Shown here piece after piece: positions 16,600-29,096 of a stretch of DNA of 29,107 nt; position 1 is the first letter of the stretch; each line of letters begins with the position of its first letter. The position numbers and the translations under genes were made by a program. The stretch covers positions 1-29,107 of the forward strand of contig JAPMOS010000319.1 of the NCBI GenBank assembly GCA_027972325.1, in the 5' to 3' direction. Under the pieces are notes generated by a model. It was not told the DNA's origin and did not search any database. It saw nothing but the letters and a program-made list of their open reading frames with translations. The stretch comes from Paratrimastix pyriformis. Taxonomy: Eukaryota; Preaxostyla; Paratrimastigidae.

Positions 16600-16865
16600 T
16601 ATACTATCTAATTAGATCTTAAAATATTTTCCGAATGATTTCCGATTTCTATGCCTTCTTTAATGCCTCAGTTACTGCATCCTGTATGATCTGTTTTAAA
16701 TTGGCCAATATGTTTGTCCCCTCATTGACCTCTTCTATCTGGAAAAGCATTATAATTGGATCATCAAAATCGTTAATCCCAATATTATTCTGATCAGTGA
16801 TCCTGACTGATATCTCACTAATTCTGGTCGTATTCAATGTGCATGCTATTGGATTCTTTGGTTCC
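16600..16865. other. AT-rich island
   Basis: A sharply AT-rich stretch between the recombinase start and the zinc-finger-like ORF. It contains a minus-strand frame of about 60 residues (16649-16837) that has no ATG at its start and ends in an amphipathic helix (ANLKQIIQDAVTEALKKA). It may be the shared upstream region of the two divergent frames; nothing firmer can be said. Confidence 0.4.
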
Positions 16866-16875
16866 GGGGTTCTAG

Positions 16876-17456
16876 CCGATCAGCACATTCAAATTGCGTG
16901 CTCTGTTCCCTCGTGCATGCACATTGCCGAGGAGAATCATCTCAGTGACTTTCAAGTTCATTTTCTAAAAGCGCACGCACAATGTGGCAAGCGCGAAGTG
17001 TTTCTTGAATTTTTCAATCGCGCTGAGGAAGATGATCTGGTCTTCCACGACCTTGACCACATTTCTACTTTCAAGAATTCGATGCTGGATGAATTTTGCA
17101 AACTCTTTGGGCATTTGGGTTTCTCTTCTGGAGCGCTTCCTTCGAGTACCTTGTTGAAGGGCATCATTGAATCGCTGCAGAAGGGCTGTTCTCCAGCTGT
17201 GTCTCGGGATCGCATTGCCGTCTGGATCCAGAAACTATTGTCCTCGTTTATGTGGCAGTGCTATCTCAAGTATCGAGACGACGCTCCACCATCTCATTCT
17301 CGCCACTCTTCGGCATCCTCAACTGACGACTCTTCTGACCCTCCAACTTCGCCACACGGCGGGACAATTTTCCTGCCGAGGTCGGCAGCCGAGGTCGGCG
17401 CCGAGGTCGGCCGAGGTCGGCGAGGGTCGGCCAAGGTCAGCCTGAGGTCGGCCTGA
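16876..17456 (+). CDS. Zinc-finger-like unrecognised ORF, probable exon
   Basis: The frame is open from 16797 but begins at GTG without an early ATG. A TTCTAG acceptor-like site at about 16870-16875 suggests an exon starting at 16876. Near the N-terminus a pattern C-x4-C-x14-H-x4-H is visible (IACSVPSC, then VHFLKAH), as in C2H2-type fingers. A helical region of about 120 residues follows (EVFLEFFNRAEEDDLVFHDL, LDEFCKLFGHLGFSSG, IAVWIQKLLSSFMWQCYLKY), then a Ser/Asp/Thr-rich tail. The end of the frame runs into the GGTCGGC repeats, so its real 3' end is probably earlier. Codon use is less GC-rich than its right-hand neighbours. Could be a host gene or an element-encoded protein. Confidence 0.4.
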
Positions 17457-17745
17457 GGTCAGGTGAGGTCGGCCAGGGTCGGCGAGAAATCTGACCTCGG
17501 CCGACCCCGGCAGCCGACCTCGGCCAACCCCGGCCGACCTCAGGCCGACCTCGGCTGCCGACCTCGGCCAACCCCGGCCAACCCTGACCGACCCTGGCCG
17601 ACGGCTCTGCCGGGGTCGGAGGTTGCCGAACTCGGCAGTTGAGGTCGGCCCAGGGTCGGCCGGAGGTCGGCCAAGGTCGGCAGCCGAGCTCAGCCAGGGT
17701 CGGCAGCTGAGGTCGGCCCAGGGTCAGCCTCGGCAGCTGTGGCCG
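17376..17745. repeat. GGTCGGC repeat block with two strand switches
   Basis: Dense copies of GAGGTCGGC, GGGTCGGCC and AGGTCGGCCA run forward at about 17376-17490. They then appear as the reverse complement (CCGACCTCGGC and CCAACCCCGGCC) at about 17493-17615, and forward again at about 17620-17745. The block can fold into large hairpins. It overlaps the end of the zinc-finger-like frame. Confidence 0.85.
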
Positions 17746-18330
17746 AAGAGGTCAGGTCACGGGCATCCAAGAATGTTCATTGGTTTTCGAAGCTTCAGAA
17801 GAATGTACTGTCAGCTTCCTCTCTGAGAGAAAGACAAGGAGCCAGCGAAAGCAGCATCAAAAAAGGCAAAAATTTGCTTTCTCTTCCTTCTCAGGTCCTG
17901 CTTCACGAGACTTCGGGATCTTACGTCGACCTGCAACTGGGTTGCCGGTGCTTCGACTACCACGCTCCCCCAATCTCAGGGGCGGACTTCTCGTGGATGG
18001 GGCGGACTTGACGAGAGGGAAGAGCCTTTACCGTTGTCGTGGAGGTTTACCAACGCCCGAAGGGTTGGGTACAACGCCCTTTCCCCAAGCCACAGGGGTT
18101 CTCAATATCACAACCGAAGTCGTGAATCTGCCGACACTGGCGCAAGCCCTTTCATCATCACTCTTAACAACCCACAGTCCCGGCGCCCCTTATAGAGGCC
18201 CCTGGAGGGGCACCTCGACTCAATTATGGGACGGCCGAAAAAAAAAAATACAGCCCTCAGAACAGTTGCAGACTAACCCTGGTGAAGAAAATGGGGCGCA
18301 AACACGTCGTTTTATTGAGGAAACGAAAAC
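17746..18330. other. Stretch without a convincing gene
   Basis: Open plus-strand frames exist at 17739-18011 and 17780-18337, but their compositions (long Lys/Arg/Ser tracts, no recognisable domain) do not look like a conserved protein. An A-run lies at 18239-18248. It might hold non-coding exons or a decayed element. Confidence 0.35.
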
Positions 18331-18344
18331 AGGGTGAGCAGCAG

Positions 18345-18432
18345 AGAGGAAAGCAGCAGGAGAGCAGCAGGAGAGCAGCAGGAGAGCAGCAGGAGAGCAG
18401 CAGGAGAGCAGCAGGAGAGCAGCAGGAGAGGG
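18345..18432 (+). repeat. 11-bp minisatellite AGCAGCAGGAG
   Basis: About seven tandem copies of AGCAGCAGGAG, starting after one variant unit and ending in GGGAGGG. It produces Leu/Ser/Cys-rich and Arg/Ala/Gly-rich repeat peptides in the frames across it, which are not genes. Confidence 0.9.
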
Positions 18433-18532
18433 AGGGTGGGGGAGCGAGATTATAGAGAAGCATGCTCCCGTTTCGAGGACAGGGGGCACCTGAGGCGGCG
18501 CGAGGGGCAGGAGAAACCGGGGCCGCGATCGA

Positions 18533-18552
18533 GGGGGGGGGGGGGGGGGGGG
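18533..18552 (+). repeat. 20-bp G homopolymer
   Basis: Twenty consecutive G. Length is likely to vary between reads, so frames across it are unreliable. Confidence 0.9.
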
Positions 18553-18956
18553 AGGAGCCACAAGAGTGGGCGGGGAGCGACGGAAGGGGCGAGGGGGCCG
18601 AGGGGGCCGAGGGGATGGTGGTAGGGGATCTATGCGGGGGGTGGTGATGGAGCTGGGGTAGGCGGCTGCGGGGGTGGTCGGGGCGGGGGCGGTGAAGGCC
18701 GGGGTGGGAGCCACGGCGCTTGGGGTGGTCGGCATGACCAGCGGGTGGATGCCGGCTGCGAGGGCGGCCAGCCGGTCTGGTCGAGGCGAGGAGCGAGGGT
18801 GGAACGTGTTGCGAGAGAGAGCGATGGGGGGGAATGAAAACGGGAAGGACGAATGAGGGTGGGGTTGGGGTTGGGGGAAGGCCAGGGCCAGGGGGTGGAC
18901 GTGGATATCCAGGGGGGATCGGAGTCGGGGGGGGGGAGGAGGAGGAGGAGGCACGG

Positions 18957-21653
<2,697 letters not shown>

Positions 21654-22857
21654 CTATGACCCCCCAGAAGTGATTTTGCGGTGAAACGAGAACCGACACA
21701 AACCAGTGGGAAGCGTTCGAAGCGGTTTACACCACCGCGGCTCATCGATGCTCGAGAAGGAGTGGGCAGATTGAGGCCGAGGGGGCCGAGGGGAGGGGGG
21801 CCGAGGGGGCCGAGGGGGGCCGAGGGGAGGGGGGGCCGAGGGGGGGCCGAGGGGGCCGAGGGGAGGGAGGGGGCCGAGGGGAGGGAGGGGGCCGAGGGGG
21901 CCGAGGGGGCCGAGGGGGCCGAGGGGGCCGAGGGCCGCGAGCCGCGAATGGTCGGCGAGTGGGCGCGAGTGGGCGAGGGGCCGCGAGCCGCGAGGGGACA
22001 ACAAGGAGGCCGCGAAGGCGCCGCGAAGGCGCAGCAGGGGGTGAAGGGGACGCGAGGGGCGCACGAAAGGGCGCGAAGGGGCCGGGGCGCAAGAGCGGCG
22101 GCGACGAAGGGACGACGGGGCGAGGGGCCACAAGGGGCACGCGGAGCGGCAGGAGCAGCCGCGAGGGGCAAGAGGGCCACGGGAAGCGCGAGGAAGCCTG
22201 TCGGGATTCGGTAAAACAAGAGGTGTGCCGAAAAGAGCAGACCAGGATCGTTCAATATGATGTCGGAGGCAACTCCAAGAAAAACCGCAAGAGTAGAAAA
22301 AAACCCGCAAGAGTAGAAAAATGCAGCGCTATAAGAGTCGTTTGAGACCAAGAGAAGGTCTGGTCTTTGGGACGAACAGTCTGATCTGATGATCGCTCCC
22401 GCCCGCAAATTTTTCAGGCGACACGCGTCCGCCAAATTTGAATATCTAGGAGACGAAAAGAAGTTGACTTCGGAAGATGCCCGGGTGAAAACACGCACCA
22501 GGAGGAAAGGCGAGGTAAGAAACAGTGGCTCTCCCGTCGGGAGCACTCCACCTCGTTTGAAGACCCTTCAGACGAGGTCCGAATAATTTGGGTTTGGCAA
22601 TTGGCTGCGCTTAATGGTCCCTCAATTCCAACAATCCCCACGAACAACAGAGACTCTGAGCCAACCCAGCCCCCACGCGCTTCGACCCAGCATTCAATTG
22701 CGCCCATCGATTCGGTCTCCGGACCGCATGAACATTGAGAATTCCAAGTGAATTTGTAAAGGTTTTGAAAATTTGCGAGCCTCCCAAAAGCATTCTCGCT
22801 TCCATTCAGGGACTGCCTGAACGATGCAATGCATGACACCCCACCCCCACTCCCACC
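21654..22857. other. Intergenic region between divergent genes A and B
   Basis: It separates minus-strand gene A from plus-strand gene B. It holds a GGGGCCGAG repeat (21774-21945), a GCGCGAGGGG-type degenerate repeat to about 22200, and two copies of a GAAAAAcCGCAAGAGTAG-type unit near 22275-22320. A moderately AT-rich stretch follows at 22380-22800. I see no ORF here with credible domain content. Upstream exons of A or the promoter of B may lie within. Confidence 0.4.
21774..21945 (+). repeat. GGGGCCGAG minisatellite
   Basis: Many 9-bp units of GGGGCCGAG mixed with GGGAGG spacers. It creates the Pro/Leu/Gly and Glu/Gly/Ala repeat frames on the two strands, which I do not call genes. Confidence 0.9.
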
Positions 22858-22974
22858 ATGACCTTCCCACTTCGACCACATCCAGAGTCTGGTGTTCTTG
22901 TGTTCATCACGGTGGGTACTTCACCTTCCCCTCTAGCTTGTGTCTCCTCCGCCGGACGATGCGTCGTCGCCCCA

Positions 22975-23245
22975 GCGCGACCCCCATCACGCCCCCCACC
23001 GCTCGCCCTCGCTCGCCTCGCTCGCCCCGCTCCACATCGCCAGATCGCGCCAGATCGCATCGCGCCAGATCGCATCGCGCCTCCATCGCGCCTCCATCGC
23101 GCCTCCATCGCGCCTCCATCGCGCCTCCATCGCGCCTCCATCGCCCCATCGCTCGCCCTCGCCGCGCGCATCGCTCCACCACCGCCCCCACCACCGCGCC
23201 CCACCGCGCCCCATCGCGCCCCATCGCGCCCCACCGCGCCGAGGG
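22975..23245 (+). repeat. CATCGCGCCT/CACCGCGCC minisatellite
   Basis: Tandem CCATCGCGCCT units (about 23040-23150) grading into CCCACCGCGCC units (about 23180-23245). It lies between a possible short first exon of gene B (ending near 22910 at a GTGGGT donor) and the exon at 23278, so it is probably intronic. A related array lies at 24985-25215. Confidence 0.85.
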
Positions 23246-23277
23246 TGAAGGGGAATGGGTGGGAGGATCCAACCCAG

Positions 23278-24800
23278 CGATCCAACTGACTGTCGGCCAT
23301 GGGCCGGCGTCATGTACGACCGGGGCGGTCAACATCGAGTTCGGCTGGGTCAGAGCCATGCGCCGGTGCCTCTTCACGGGCAACGTCTGCGAGGCGCCCT
23401 GCGGAGCGTCACCATGACCGGCTTCCGGGCCGAGGAGACCCGCTGGGAGGCCAACCTGGTCATGCTCGACGGGGGCGCCCTCTTCCTGTGCCAGAGCTCC
23501 GGCGTGGCCCTGGTCAGCTGCTCCTTTGGTCCGCCCCAACCCCCAGCCAGCCAGCCAGCCGCCGCCACCCACGTCCTGCCGCAGCTTGTCGCACGCTGGT
23601 CCATGTCGTCTATCTGGACAGCTGCACTGGCTCGGACCTGGTGCTGGCCGGCAACTGGTTCGAGGGCAACACTGCCACGGGCAACGGGGCCATCGACTCG
23701 GCACGGGACGTGCTTGTCGAGAGGGCCACGGCCGCCCACGGGTGCGGGGACGTGGCGGGTGCTCTTCTTCCATCTGGCCCGCAACATGACCCTGCGCCGC
23801 TGCAGCCTGCTCGACAACCTCTACGCGGCCGGGGCCCTGGAGGGCATCCGACTGACCAGCTGACCGTGTCTCGGTGGACCTACTCGACAAGCTCCGCCTC
23901 GTCGCCTCCACGTTCGGCCCCTCCGACTCGGGCTGCGTCCAGGCGCCACGTCCGGTCTGTCTCGCCCCCGTCACCCGTACCCGCACCAACCGCGCACCCT
24001 CAGCTAATTCACGGCCGTCCATGGGATCACCTTCCGGTCTTGGCCTCATCCCGCGCATCTGGCGGGGCTGCGGGTGCCAGGTCGCTGACGGTGACCGACT
24101 GCGAGTTCGCGGGGTCGCAGGCCCTGCGGCAGGGCGGGGGCCATCGCGGTCAGCACCTGCACAACGATGCACCTCGCAAACAGCTCCTTCACCGCCAACC
24201 TGGCCGTCGCTCCAACGGTCAGCCCCTGTTCTATGTCTATGTCCATGTCGATGCCCATGTCAATGTCCGTCAATGTCTTCCGCATCAATGCGCCCATGCT
24301 GCCCCATCCGTGACCATCCCCTGCCTGCGGGTGCAGGGGAGCCCTCTCGGCCAACGTCGAGTCGCGCTGCGGGTGGCGGGCTCGGTGTTCGAGGGCAACC
24401 AGGCCGAGAGCGACGGGGCGCCCTCTCGGCCGCCGGGCAGGCCGGGTGCACATCGCCCACACCGCCATGACCACCGACCCCCTCTACGGGGCCGGTTGCC
24501 AGTCCGTACCCCGGCAGCCAGCCCCACGGCTTTGTCCCTGCCAGGCACCCGCCCCTCAAGCCGGCAGCTGCTCCCCTGCCCCTGACTGCTTCCCACTCAC
24601 CGCTTCCCGCCCTGCGGCGGGACGCCCCGGGGGCAGCCTGGTGGAGGTGGAGGGCCCAGGGCCCGGGTGCACCCTCGCCCAGAACACGGCCTCCGACGAG
24701 CGCGGGGCCATCTACTACAAGGCGGGCGGGGCGGCATCTTCATGACCGGCTGCCCGCTGACCGGCAACCGGTGCGGCGCAACAACATCAACAACAACATC
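23278..24800 (+). CDS. Host gene B: beta-helix repeat (POMP-like) protein
   Basis: Exons show the repeated 'C.F.GN.....GGA' pattern of right-handed parallel beta-helix proteins of the polymorphic-outer-membrane-protein repeat type: CLFTGNVCEAPCGA, NWFEGNTATGNGAI, CSLLDNLYAAGALEG, CEFAGSQALRQGG, SSFTANLAVAP, SVFEGNQAESDGA, CTLAQNTASDERGAIYY and GCPLTGNRCGA. In eukaryotic microbes such proteins are often large secreted or surface proteins. Probable introns are 23529-23584 (GTCCGC...CGCAG) and about 24220-24338 (GTCAGC...GCAG). The exon at 23278 follows CCCAG. The frame slips at least near 23405, 23745, 23870 and 24140, so the copy is decaying or has sequencing errors. It is divergent from gene A. 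The true start is probably upstream and the end is unclear. Confidence 0.55.
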
Positions 24801-24984
24801 CCCCGCCGGCCACCCCTGACACGCACCACCATCTGCATCACCGTCGGCTCTCCTCGTGCTGGGCGGTGTGGGCGGGGCGGTGGGGGCCGCAACTAGTCAT
24901 GGCGGGTCGGGCGGCCTCTCGGTCATTGCCGACAGCCCCGCAACGTGGACTTCCAGGACGGGGCCGCCACCTTGGGGCGGGGCG

Positions 24985-25215
24985 TGGCGCCCACCGCGCC
25001 CCACCGCGCCCACCGCGCCCCACCGCGCCCACCGCGCCCCACCGCGCCCCCCCCCAGGCGACCACCGCGCCCCACCGCGCCCCATCGCGCCCCATCGCGC
25101 CCCACCCCGCCCCGTCCGCCCCGTCCGCCCCGCCCCACCGCGCCCCATCGATCTCCACCGCGCCCCACCGCGCACCATCGCGCACCATCGCGCACCATCG
25201 ATCTCCTCGCGCCCC
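24985..25215 (+). repeat. CCACCGCGCC minisatellite, second array
   Basis: Tandem CCCACCGCGCC and CATCGCGCC units, closely related to the array at 22975-23245. The two arrays flank the core exons of gene B. Long Pro/Arg/His and Gly/Ala/Arg frames across it come from the repeat. Confidence 0.85.
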
Positions 25216-25548
25216 ACCGCTCGCCATCTCGCTCCACATTGCTCTTCATCGCTACCCATCGCCTCCCGCGCTCTTCAGCACTGCCCGCCGTTCCGCACCG
25301 CACAGCACAGCACCGCACCGCACCCTTCGCTCCAGCTCGCTGGACTTCACTCCCACTCGTCCTCTTTGCTCCCTCTCGTTTGTCATCGCTCCCCATGCTC
25401 CTCACCGCCCTTATTCCGTCCTTCGCTCCACCTTACTGTCCTCCCCTTCATTTTTCCTACAGCTCCATCGCGCGCCTCATGCGTGTTTCTCTCCCTTGGC
25501 GTTCTTTCTTTGCGAACGAACATGCCAATACACCGCAGCGCAGTCTTC

Positions 25549-26690
25549 TTATCCACGCAAGTGGCTCGAGGATTCCAGAGAGACATGCTGTGTATTTGCC
25601 CGGGGGTTATATTCCGGATTCGCATAAATCAACAAGTCCCGATTCTCCTTAAATAGCCCGTACCCATCCACCGAACCTCCCAGGAACCAGTCTTCCTTAC
25701 TCGGCGTTCTATACTCTGGGAAACTGAGATCCGCATTCCCTGGGTGCGAAAACGCCATCACCGTTAGGCTTCCCGCCTGCCTCAGCAACGAAGATATAGT
25801 GTGGGGAGTCGTCCATTGGTTCCTCAGCGTACTCATATGCGTCCGCCCTCCTTTACTGTCGTGCTTTTCTTCCTCATATCGGTCACACATCTCAGCCACC
25901 TCTGTCGAGAACCTTTCCCAAAAACTGTCCCATGTTCTCGCCCGAAACCATCTCCCCCGGGACCTCTCCATCAATTGCCATAGCCTCACCTTCGTGATCT
26001 GCCTGCCCCTTATCTTCACACACTCGCCCATCGGCTCTACCCACTTCTCCTCGAGCAGCCGGTCCGGGTCTTCAGCTCCTCCGCCTTGTCCAACCACTCA
26101 ATTAGCTTCACTGCATCCGCCCTTTCCATCTCTCCCCACACATCCCGCCATCCCTGGGCACTCAAACACCAAGTGGTTCATGGTCCCTCACCCCACCAAC
26201 ACTCTATCCCCCTCCCCGTTGATGTAGAACCGGATGTTGGCCGTGATATACCGCTGCAGGATTGCCATCATCGCCAGCTTCCTGACATCTCACCTCATCG
26301 TTTGCACGTTGATCCCTCCGTTGCGACTCTGCGTTAATCAACACAATCTCGTTTTCTTTTTACGAGCCGCCCTCCACATGCGACTTTTCCTCCCCATTCC
26401 CTTCATCACCTCTGAAGTCTGTCTCCACCTCCTTCCCGTCACTTCTCCGCACCAGCTTGAATCCCCATCGTGAACAGGTGGTGAAAAATGCGAACAGTAT
26501 CTGTAAAACGTCGAAACCGGGTCTAAAAGAAACTGTTGAATACAAACAAATGGACAGAACGCCCAAAACAAATTCTCTCGAAATAGTCTGATCCTCCCCG
26601 GTCGATTCTTTCGAACAACAAGCTGTGTGGTCTGGTCTCTCTCGATTCAGCATCTTTTTCATTTTCTTTTCATTTTCTTTTCATTTTCTT
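25549..26690 (-). mobile_element. Decayed LINE (non-LTR retrotransposon) 3' fragment
   Basis: On minus, in order but in different frames, this shows features of the end of a LINE ORF2. First comes a thumb-like segment (VLQILFAFFTTCSRWGFKLV) near 26490, like the 'f..W.gLkln..K' region after the reverse transcriptase palm. Next is KLAMMAILQRYITANIRFYI near 26270. Then MNHLVFECPG followed by WRDVWGEMERADAVKLIEWL near 26170-26110, like the C-terminal 'eT..HLlfeCp...' segment of these proteins. A 180-residue tail open at 25549-26097 (KWVEPMGECVKIRGRQITKV...) follows. The frame changes at least three times, near 26360, 26220 and 26110, with a stop at about 26218. The reverse transcriptase catalytic core is not visible, so this is a 5'-truncated or decayed copy. 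Confidence 0.45.
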
Positions 26691-26697
26691 TGTTCTT
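26653..26697 (+). repeat. CATTTTCTTTT short tandem repeat
   Basis: Three to four copies of an 11-bp CATTTTCTTTT unit in a pyrimidine-rich stretch, at the upstream edge (on minus) of the LINE-like fragment. Confidence 0.85.
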
Positions 26698-26699
26698 TT

Positions 26700-27430
26700 G
26701 ACGAGTGCAATGCATATTTGCTTTCCTTTCGCCTTTCGCCTTTCTTCTGAACTTCATTCCGCCAAACCGGCCTCATCACTCATCATTGTCTCCTCACTTT
26801 TCAGCGCTTGCTCTGAAGGCATGCTCAGTGTTGGCAAGACTCATAGACCCGGACCGCCCTCCTTCCGATAGCTCGGAGAAGAGACCCCAAGTCGCCTATG
26901 GAATACGGATAGTCACCGCAGGTCCGTCCTTCTCGTCGCCATTCCACCCCGTACCTCGACGGAGCCAAACGAAAACGCGGTCCTATCTTCACTTCCACCG
27001 AGCACAGGGTGTGGGATTTTGAGCGCGGCGGTCCACTTATCCCCCCCCACACACACGCACGCGCACACAGGATTGAGGCGCGTGGGACTGGCAGGCACAG
27101 ACGGCCACAGAGTGCGTTTTCGCGACGGTCGTCAGCGGCAGGAGCGTCCGTCCACCCGTCCCCTGACTGTCGCCATCCGCCTCCCTCCCCCTCGACTGTC
27201 CTGACTCCACCTTGCTCCTGACCCCCGCGTGTGTGTGTGTGTGCGTGCGTGTCTACTTCGGAAGGTGTGGTTTCTCTTTCCAAAATACTCTTACCGGACT
27301 TCGTGCTCATTCTTGTCTCGACCTGGCAGTTTTGGCCTTGACGTTGTCTCTTTCTATGATGCCAGGAAGCTTTTGATCCTCTCACGTTGAGTCGATGAGT
27401 CGCCTCTTCCTCTAGACTAACTCGCAGCCC
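26700..27430. other. Stretch without a convincing gene; two opposed CA/GT repeats
   Basis: It holds a CACACACGCACGCGCACAC tract at about 27049-27068 and a GTGTGTGTGTGTGTGCGTGC tract at about 27229-27250. These are near-complementary and lie about 160 bp apart. A minus-strand frame at 26825-27385 spans both but has repeat-driven composition. No domain is recognisable. It may contain the promoter of gene C. Confidence 0.4.
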
Positions 27431-28915
27431 GACCTGTTGTCATGGCCACCCCAGCACCCCTGTATGCGAACGGCTCTGCTCCTAACCGCCCCACCCCCAC
27501 CCCGCCCTGGCCGGCACTGCTTCCACGTGGTTGCGGTGGTGGTGCGCGCCCAGGGGCGGGCCCACGCCAGGCCTAGCCAGCCGGGGCGAGCTGGCCTGGG
27601 GCCGCTCCTGGTGGGCCTCGTCCGGGCCGGGGACCGGCCGATCCGGCTGGCCGAGCGGCCTCTACCTGCTGGAGGCCCTCGCACTCGACTTCCTCGACCG
27701 TCCCGTCCGCCACCTGACCTGCATCCTGCCACCTGCCCGCCTCCTTGCCTTGCCTCCTTGCCTCCTTGCCTCCTTGCCTCCTGCCTGCCGATGACCCATC
27801 GCCAGTCCTCCTGTCTCACCGCTGTTTGGGCGGCTGGGGCAGCCGGGCCCCGACGCCCCTCCGGCCCTGGGGCAGGGCCTGGGGCCGGCCGAGCTGGACG
27901 AGCTGCCCCGGCTTGCAGGCCATGGTCACGGCCGGGGCGGCGGCCTGCCCGCCGGGGGGCCTGGTGGGCTTGACCCTGGGGCTGCTCCGCGCCCATGCGG
28001 TCTCCGCCCTCGTCGAGGCGGCCTGCGGGCTGCTGGCTGCCGCCATGGCCGTTCTACGGCTGCCTCCGGCGGAGGTGGGTGGCGGGTGGTGGTGAGGCGA
28101 TGGTGGCCGCCGGATGGCGAGAGGTTCGTAAGCAGCCCCTTAACCTCAAACGACGCTTCCTGTGATGTGATGGTGCGCGCGGGGCGAGCCTGAGGCCATC
28201 ATCGGGGCGGGCGGGCTTGCCGTGGTTGGAGGCTGTCCGCTGCTTCGCCAGCCATCGCACGGGGGCGGCCCTTGGTACAAGGCTGGCGGGGTTTCCCTTC
28301 AACGAGGACAAGGCCGCCCGGCTGGCCGCGGGGGCGTCCCCGTGTGGAGACCCTCAATGGATCGTCACGGGCTCCGGGGCTTCCCTGGGCGGGCCGGCTG
28401 CTGCTGCCCCGTCCGTGAGGCAGTGATGGTGGAGGCCCTGGCGGCGGCTGTTTGCTCAACCTGGTGGCTACCCGCGGGCCCGGCTGCCGCGGGCGGGGTG
28501 CCGGTGGTGGCGGGCCTGCTGCAGCGGTCGCGGCACGCCTCTGCGGGTGATGGAGGCGCCTGTCAGGCGATGAGCTTCCTGTGCCTCATGGGCGCGCCAT
28601 CCGCTCAGACGGTCCGCCCTGCCCAGTCCCGCACCCTCCCTCCCTCCTCCCCCCCCACCCCCACCCTCCGCCGCCACGCCTCACGCGCTGGGTGTGCGGT
28701 GTGGCCTGTGGGGGCGGGCCGTGGGCGTGCAGGGGCGGGGCCTTGAGGTGGCCAGGGCGGCGGCCGTGGTGGCGGCTATGCGGCAGCACGGGCCCCAGTC
28801 GGCTGCCCTGGCCGGCATCGTCCTGCAACCTCTCCGCTTGGGGTCTGCCAACACAAGCAGACGCCCTCCCGCCCCGCCGCCCCTGCACCACCTCATCCTG
28901 ACGGCCGGGGCATCC
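27430..28915 (+). CDS. Host gene C: armadillo-like repeat protein, multi-exon
   Basis: Plus-strand exon pieces carry armadillo/HEAT-like helices: SGLYLLEALALDFLDRP, HAVSALVEAACGLLAAAMAV, NEDKAARLAAGASP, VMVEALAAAV, VPVVAGLLQRSRHASAGDGG followed by ACQAMSFLCLMG, and EVARAAAVVAAMRQHGPQSA followed by ALAGIVLQPLRLG. The last resembles the 'Gavea VVaAMraHp.saavqe.acgaLrnLa' repeat common in protist ARM proteins. Probable splice donors: 27705 (GTCCGC), 28075 (GTGGGT), 28612 (GTCCGC) and 28916 (GTCCGC). Acceptors are near 27915 (TTGCAG) and 28732 (GTGCAG). Pieces fall in different frames even within exons (for example between 28200 and 28450), so the copy is decaying or has errors. ARM proteins act as protein-binding scaffolds; the specific role is unknown. 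The ends are not defined. Confidence 0.4.
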
Positions 28916-28969
28916 GTCCGCCCATCCATTCATCCATCCTCACCCGGTCTGACCCTCCCCCCACCCCTC

Positions 28970-29062
28970 ATCATCCAATCATCGCCATCGATCATCGTCG
29001 TCATCATCATCCAATCATCATCATCATCATCACCACCACCACCACCACCACCATCACCCACC

Positions 29063-29096
<34 letters not shown>

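Noticed and set aside
21681-22310. Long repeat-peptide ORFs on both strands
   Set aside because: They come from the GGGGCCGAG minisatellite and the degenerate repeat beside it.
22824-25656. Long Pro/Arg/His and Gly/Ala/Arg ORFs
   Set aside because: They are artefacts of the CACCGCGCC minisatellites; only the beta-helix exon segments between them are supported.
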